From: Nocardiopsis flavescens
GTDB taxonomy: Bacteria > Actinomycetota > Actinomycetes > Streptosporangiales > Streptosporangiaceae
Assembly: GCF_900141985.1 (NCBI RefSeq)
Contig: NZ_FQZK01000001.1
Span: 496,001 to 560,000, forward strand
Reading direction: 5' to 3'
Length of the DNA: 64,000 nt
The notes below the pieces were generated by a model. That model saw nothing but the letters and a program-made list of their open reading frames with translations. It had not been told where the DNA came from and ran no database searches. The position numbers and the translations under genes were made by a program. Below are positions 61,737 to 64,000 of the stretch, one piece after another (the stretch's first letter is position 1; each line of letters starts with the position of its first letter).

Positions 61737-61752
61737 GTTAGGTTCACCTAAC
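61737..61752. promoter_or_regulatory. Iron box (DmdR/IdeR operator)
   Basis: GTTAGGTTCACCTAAC has perfect 7-base arms and fits the TTAGGT-N-ACCTAA core of DtxR-family iron boxes. It is 24 bases before the siderophore-interacting-protein start. Confidence 0.75.
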
Positions 61753-61775
61753 ACGTTTCGACGAAGGGGGCTGCC

Positions 61776-62630
61776 GTGACCGAGCGACGGGAACGACCGA
61801 AGGTGACCGTGCACGTGGGACGGGTGGAGGCGGTCGAGCAGCTCACCCCGCACATGGTGCGGGTGGTGTTCGGCGGGGAGGGGCTGGACGCCTTCTCCAC
61901 CGCCGGGTACACCGACTCGTACGTGAAGCTGCTGTTCCCGCCGCCCGCCGAGGGCGACCCGGAGCCCTACGACATGCAGGCGGTCCGCGACAGCCTCCCG
62001 CGCGAGGAGTGGCCGGTCACCCGCACCTACACGGTGCGCGCCTTCGACCCGCGCACCCGGCGGCTGACCGTCGACTTCGTCGTGCACGGCGACGCGGGCC
62101 TGGCCGGCCCGTGGGCCGCGGCGGCGCGCCCCGGCGACACCCTGCGCATGTTCGGCCCGGGCGGCGGCTACTCCCCCGACCCGGAGGCCGACGTGCACCT
62201 GCTGGCCGGGGACGAGAGCGCCCTGCCGGCGATCGCGGCGGCGGTGGAGCGGCTGCCCGAGGGGCGCCCGGCGCACGTGTTCGTGGAGGTCGCGGGCCCG
62301 GAGGAGGAGCAGAAGCTGGACGCCCACGCGCTGGTGCGGGTGCACTGGCTGCACCGGGGCGACCGGCCGGTGGGCGCGCCGCTGACCGAGGCGGTGCGGG
62401 CCCTGGAGCTGCCCGAGGGCCGGGTGCAGGTGTTCGTGCACGGCGAGGCGGGGTTCGTGCGCGACCTGCGCCGCCTGCTGCGCGTGGAGCGGGGCCTGCC
62501 CAAGGAGGACCTGTCGATCTCCGGGTACTGGCGGCTGGGGCGCAACGAGGACGGCTGGCAGTCCTCCAAGGCCGAGTGGAACCGGCAGGTGGAGGACGAG
62601 GAGGCCGCCGCGCTCGCCGACCGCGGCTAG
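61776..62630 (+). CDS. Siderophore-interacting protein (FAD-dependent ferric reductase)
   Basis: A 284-residue SIP/ViuB-type reductase that frees iron from ferric siderophores. The FAD-binding RTYTVRAFDP (R-x-Y-[ST]) is near 83-92, then MFGPGGGYSP, and the C-terminal GYWRLGRNEDGWQ is the family mark with the conserved lysine region following. GTG at 61776 follows GAAGGGGG. An iron box precedes it, so it is expressed under iron limitation. Confidence 0.9.
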   Translation: MTERRERPKVTVHVGRVEAVEQLTPHMVRVVFGGEGLDAFSTAGYTDSYVKLLFPPPAEGDPEPYDMQAVRDSLPREEWPVTRTYTVRAFDPRTRRLTVDFVVHGDAGLAGPWAAAARPGDTLRMFGPGGGYSPDPEADVHLLAGDESALPAIAAAVERLPEGRPAHVFVEVAGPEEEQKLDAHALVRVHWLHRGDRPVGAPLTEAVRALELPEGRVQVFVHGEAGFVRDLRRLLRVERGLPKEDLSISGYWRLGRNEDGWQSSKAEWNRQVEDEEAAALADRG

Positions 62631-62959
62631 GGCCCCGGATCCCCCGGCCGGCGGCCCGCGGCGCAGGGCCGTGACCGGCCGCCGGGAGCGCCGGATCACC
62701 GCCCCCTGCGTCCCCGACCGGCGGGGGCCGTCCCGTACCGGCGGCCACCCGGGCCCCGGGCCCGCGCCCCTCGACCGTGCACCGGATCCCGGCCCTCGGC
62801 CGCAGGCCCCGCCCGGCGGCCACAGGCCGGGCCGCGGGGCGGGCGGCACGCCGCCACGGGCGCGCACGCCCGGGCCGACGGCGCGCGCCCGGCGCCGGTC
62901 CGCCGTCTCACCGCGAACGTCGTTCCGTCACCGTATCCTCACGATTCGTGATACGGATC
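62631..62959. other. Gene-free region before the chitinase gene
   Basis: About 330 bases of low-complexity GC-rich DNA with imperfect inverted repeats and no credible gene. The last 30 bases pass into the chitinase promoter. Confidence 0.35.
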
Positions 62960-62989
62960 TTGACAGGTCTAGACCACCCTTGCTTAGGT
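62960..62989 (+). promoter_or_regulatory. Chitinase promoter with DasR (dre) box
   Basis: TTGACA (62960-62965) and TTAGGT (62984-62989) form a promoter with 18-base spacing. ACAGGTCTAGACCACC (62963-62978) matches the DasR-responsive element ACTGGTCTAGACCACT at 14 of 16 positions and covers the -35 and spacer. Confidence 0.8.
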
Positions 62990-63047
62990 GACGGCACCCC
63001 CGGCGGCGCGCGGTCGGATGCGCGCCGCGTCCAAGGAGTGTGATCAC

Positions 63048-63935
63048 GTGATCCGACGTCTCCTGAGCCAGTTGGCCGCCCTCGGTGCGATCGCCGCTGC
63101 GCTCATCGTCCTCCCCGCCACCGTGGCGCAGGCCGCCACCTGCGCGGCGCCCTGGAGCTCCTCCGCCGTCTACACCGGCGGCGGCACGGCCTCCTACGAG
63201 GGCCGCAACTACACCGCCAAGTGGTGGACGCAGAACGAGCGTCCCGGAACCTCCGACGTGTGGGCCGACCAGGGCGCCTGCACCGGCGGCGGAGGCGGCG
63301 AGCAGCCCAACCCCAGCGGGTTCGTCGTCACCGAGGCCCAGTTCAACCAGATGTTCCCGAACCGGAACCCCTTCTACACCTACAGCGGCCTCACCGCCGC
63401 GCTCAGCTCCTACCCCGGCTTCGCCAACACCGGAAGCGACGAGGTGAAGAAGCGCGAGGCGGCCGCCTTCCTGGCCAACGTCAGCCACGAGACCGGCGGC
63501 CTCGTGTACATCAAGGAGACCAACGAGGCCAACTACCCGCACTACTGCGACTGGGGCCAGCCCTTCGGCTGCCCGGCCGGACAGGCCGCCTACTACGGCC
63601 GCGGCCCCATCCAGCTCAGCTGGAACTACAACTACAAGGCCGCGGGCGACGCCCTGGGCATCGACCTGCTGAACAACCCCTACCTGGTCGAGCAGGACGC
63701 GTCCGTCGCGTGGCGGACGGGCCTGTGGTACTGGAACACCCAGACCGGGGCCGGCTCCATCACGCCCCACAACGCCATCGTCAACGGCCACGGCTTCGGT
63801 GAGACGATCCGCGCGATCAACGGCGGGCTGGAGTGCAACGGGGGCAACCCGGGGCAGGTCCAGAGCCGCATCAACAAGTTCACCGAGTTCACGCAGATCC
63901 TGGGGACGACCACCGGTTCGAACCTGAGCTGCTGA
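63048..63935 (+). CDS. Secreted GH19 chitinase with N-terminal chitin-binding domain
   Basis: A 295-residue exported chitinase. A signal peptide covers about 1-29 (ending TVAQA). A CBM5/12-type chitin-binding domain follows (about 32-78; WSSSAVYTGGGTASYEGRNY, AKWWTQNERPG). After a short Gly/Asn linker, the GH19 domain carries the catalytic glutamates in NVSHETGG and the following ETNEA region, and YYGRGPIQLSWNYNY. It resembles Streptomyces ChiC. GTG at 63048 follows AAGGAG nine bases upstream. DasR is expected to repress it until GlcN-6-P appears. Confidence 0.92.
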   Translation: MIRRLLSQLAALGAIAAALIVLPATVAQAATCAAPWSSSAVYTGGGTASYEGRNYTAKWWTQNERPGTSDVWADQGACTGGGGGEQPNPSGFVVTEAQFNQMFPNRNPFYTYSGLTAALSSYPGFANTGSDEVKKREAAAFLANVSHETGGLVYIKETNEANYPHYCDWGQPFGCPAGQAAYYGRGPIQLSWNYNYKAAGDALGIDLLNNPYLVEQDASVAWRTGLWYWNTQTGAGSITPHNAIVNGHGFGETIRAINGGLECNGGNPGQVQSRINKFTEFTQILGTTTGSNLSC

Positions 63936-63940
63936 CCTCC

Positions 63941-63960
63941 CGGGCGGGTCCGAACGCCCG
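63941..63960 (+). terminator. Weak hairpin after the chitinase gene
   Basis: CGGGCG (63941-63946) and CGCCCG (63955-63960) with an eight-base loop, five bases past the stop. The window ends 40 bases later. Confidence 0.4.
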
Positions 63961-64000
63961 TGGAGAGCAGTGCGAGGGGGCGCCCCCGGCCGCGCGACGG

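Overview
The window is a 64 kb stretch of very high G+C DNA (third codon positions almost all G or C, many GTG and TTG starts). It is actinobacterial, most likely from a Nocardiopsaceae-type organism such as Nocardiopsis. This rests on the gene families seen (mycothiol-dependent isomerase family, Eis-type acetyltransferases, rifampin monooxygenase with its RAE box, DasR/IdeR/LexA-type operators, a guanidine-III riboswitch close to the Thermobifida fusca one). Species assignment is inference. No tRNA, rRNA, insertion sequence or large biosynthetic cluster was found.

Layout. 0-23 kb is housekeeping and stress metabolism: a HAD/Nudix pair under a CRP-like site; an AraC-controlled group (SDR, AraC, small monooxygenase, esterase); an APC permease; two RNA methyltransferases; a pair of CNNM/CorC-type membrane proteins; an ABC exporter; ohrR-ohr; an aldehyde dehydrogenase; a pyroglutamyl-peptidase-like protein without its cysteine; two polysaccharide deacetylases; and an aldehyde dehydrogenase divergent from a TetR regulator. 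23.4-25.4 kb holds one compositionally odd gene (HTH plus zinc ribbons) that looks acquired. 25.4-26.2 kb is a guanidine-III riboswitch in front of a two-gene SMR guanidinium exporter.

27.9-32.7 kb is the accessory core. Two type I-E-like CRISPR arrays, both read on the minus strand and both with nearly the same leader, flank an overlapping ATPase-HNH gene pair that matches the Septu (PtuA-PtuB) defence system. Array 2 points straight into ptuA. No cas gene is in the window. Outside the arrays, non-coding DNA carries an inverted pair of about 130 bp repeats, so the whole locus is bracketed.

32.7-48.8 kb: rifampin monooxygenase with its RAE box, a Nudix hydrolase, a phosphotransferase, a SecD-head-like membrane protein, a haloacid dehalogenase, an SOS-controlled DnaE2-type polymerase, a two-component system whose kinase is reduced to its ATPase domain, a YqeY-like protein, a DUF4241 protein and an MFS exporter. 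48.9-56.2 kb is a homogentisate catabolic operon (MBL-fold protein, flavin hydroxylase, HmgA, an unknown protein, fumarylacetoacetase) with a divergent MarR regulator. 56.3-64 kb: a PLP enzyme, three tandem Eis-like genes of which the middle one is a deletion remnant, a GlcNAc-kinase-like protein, an iron-box siderophore-interacting protein, and a DasR-box GH19 chitinase.

Several genes, many of them regulators, have a -10 box six bases before the start codon, which predicts leaderless mRNAs. Convergent gene pairs are usually separated by long perfect hairpins.
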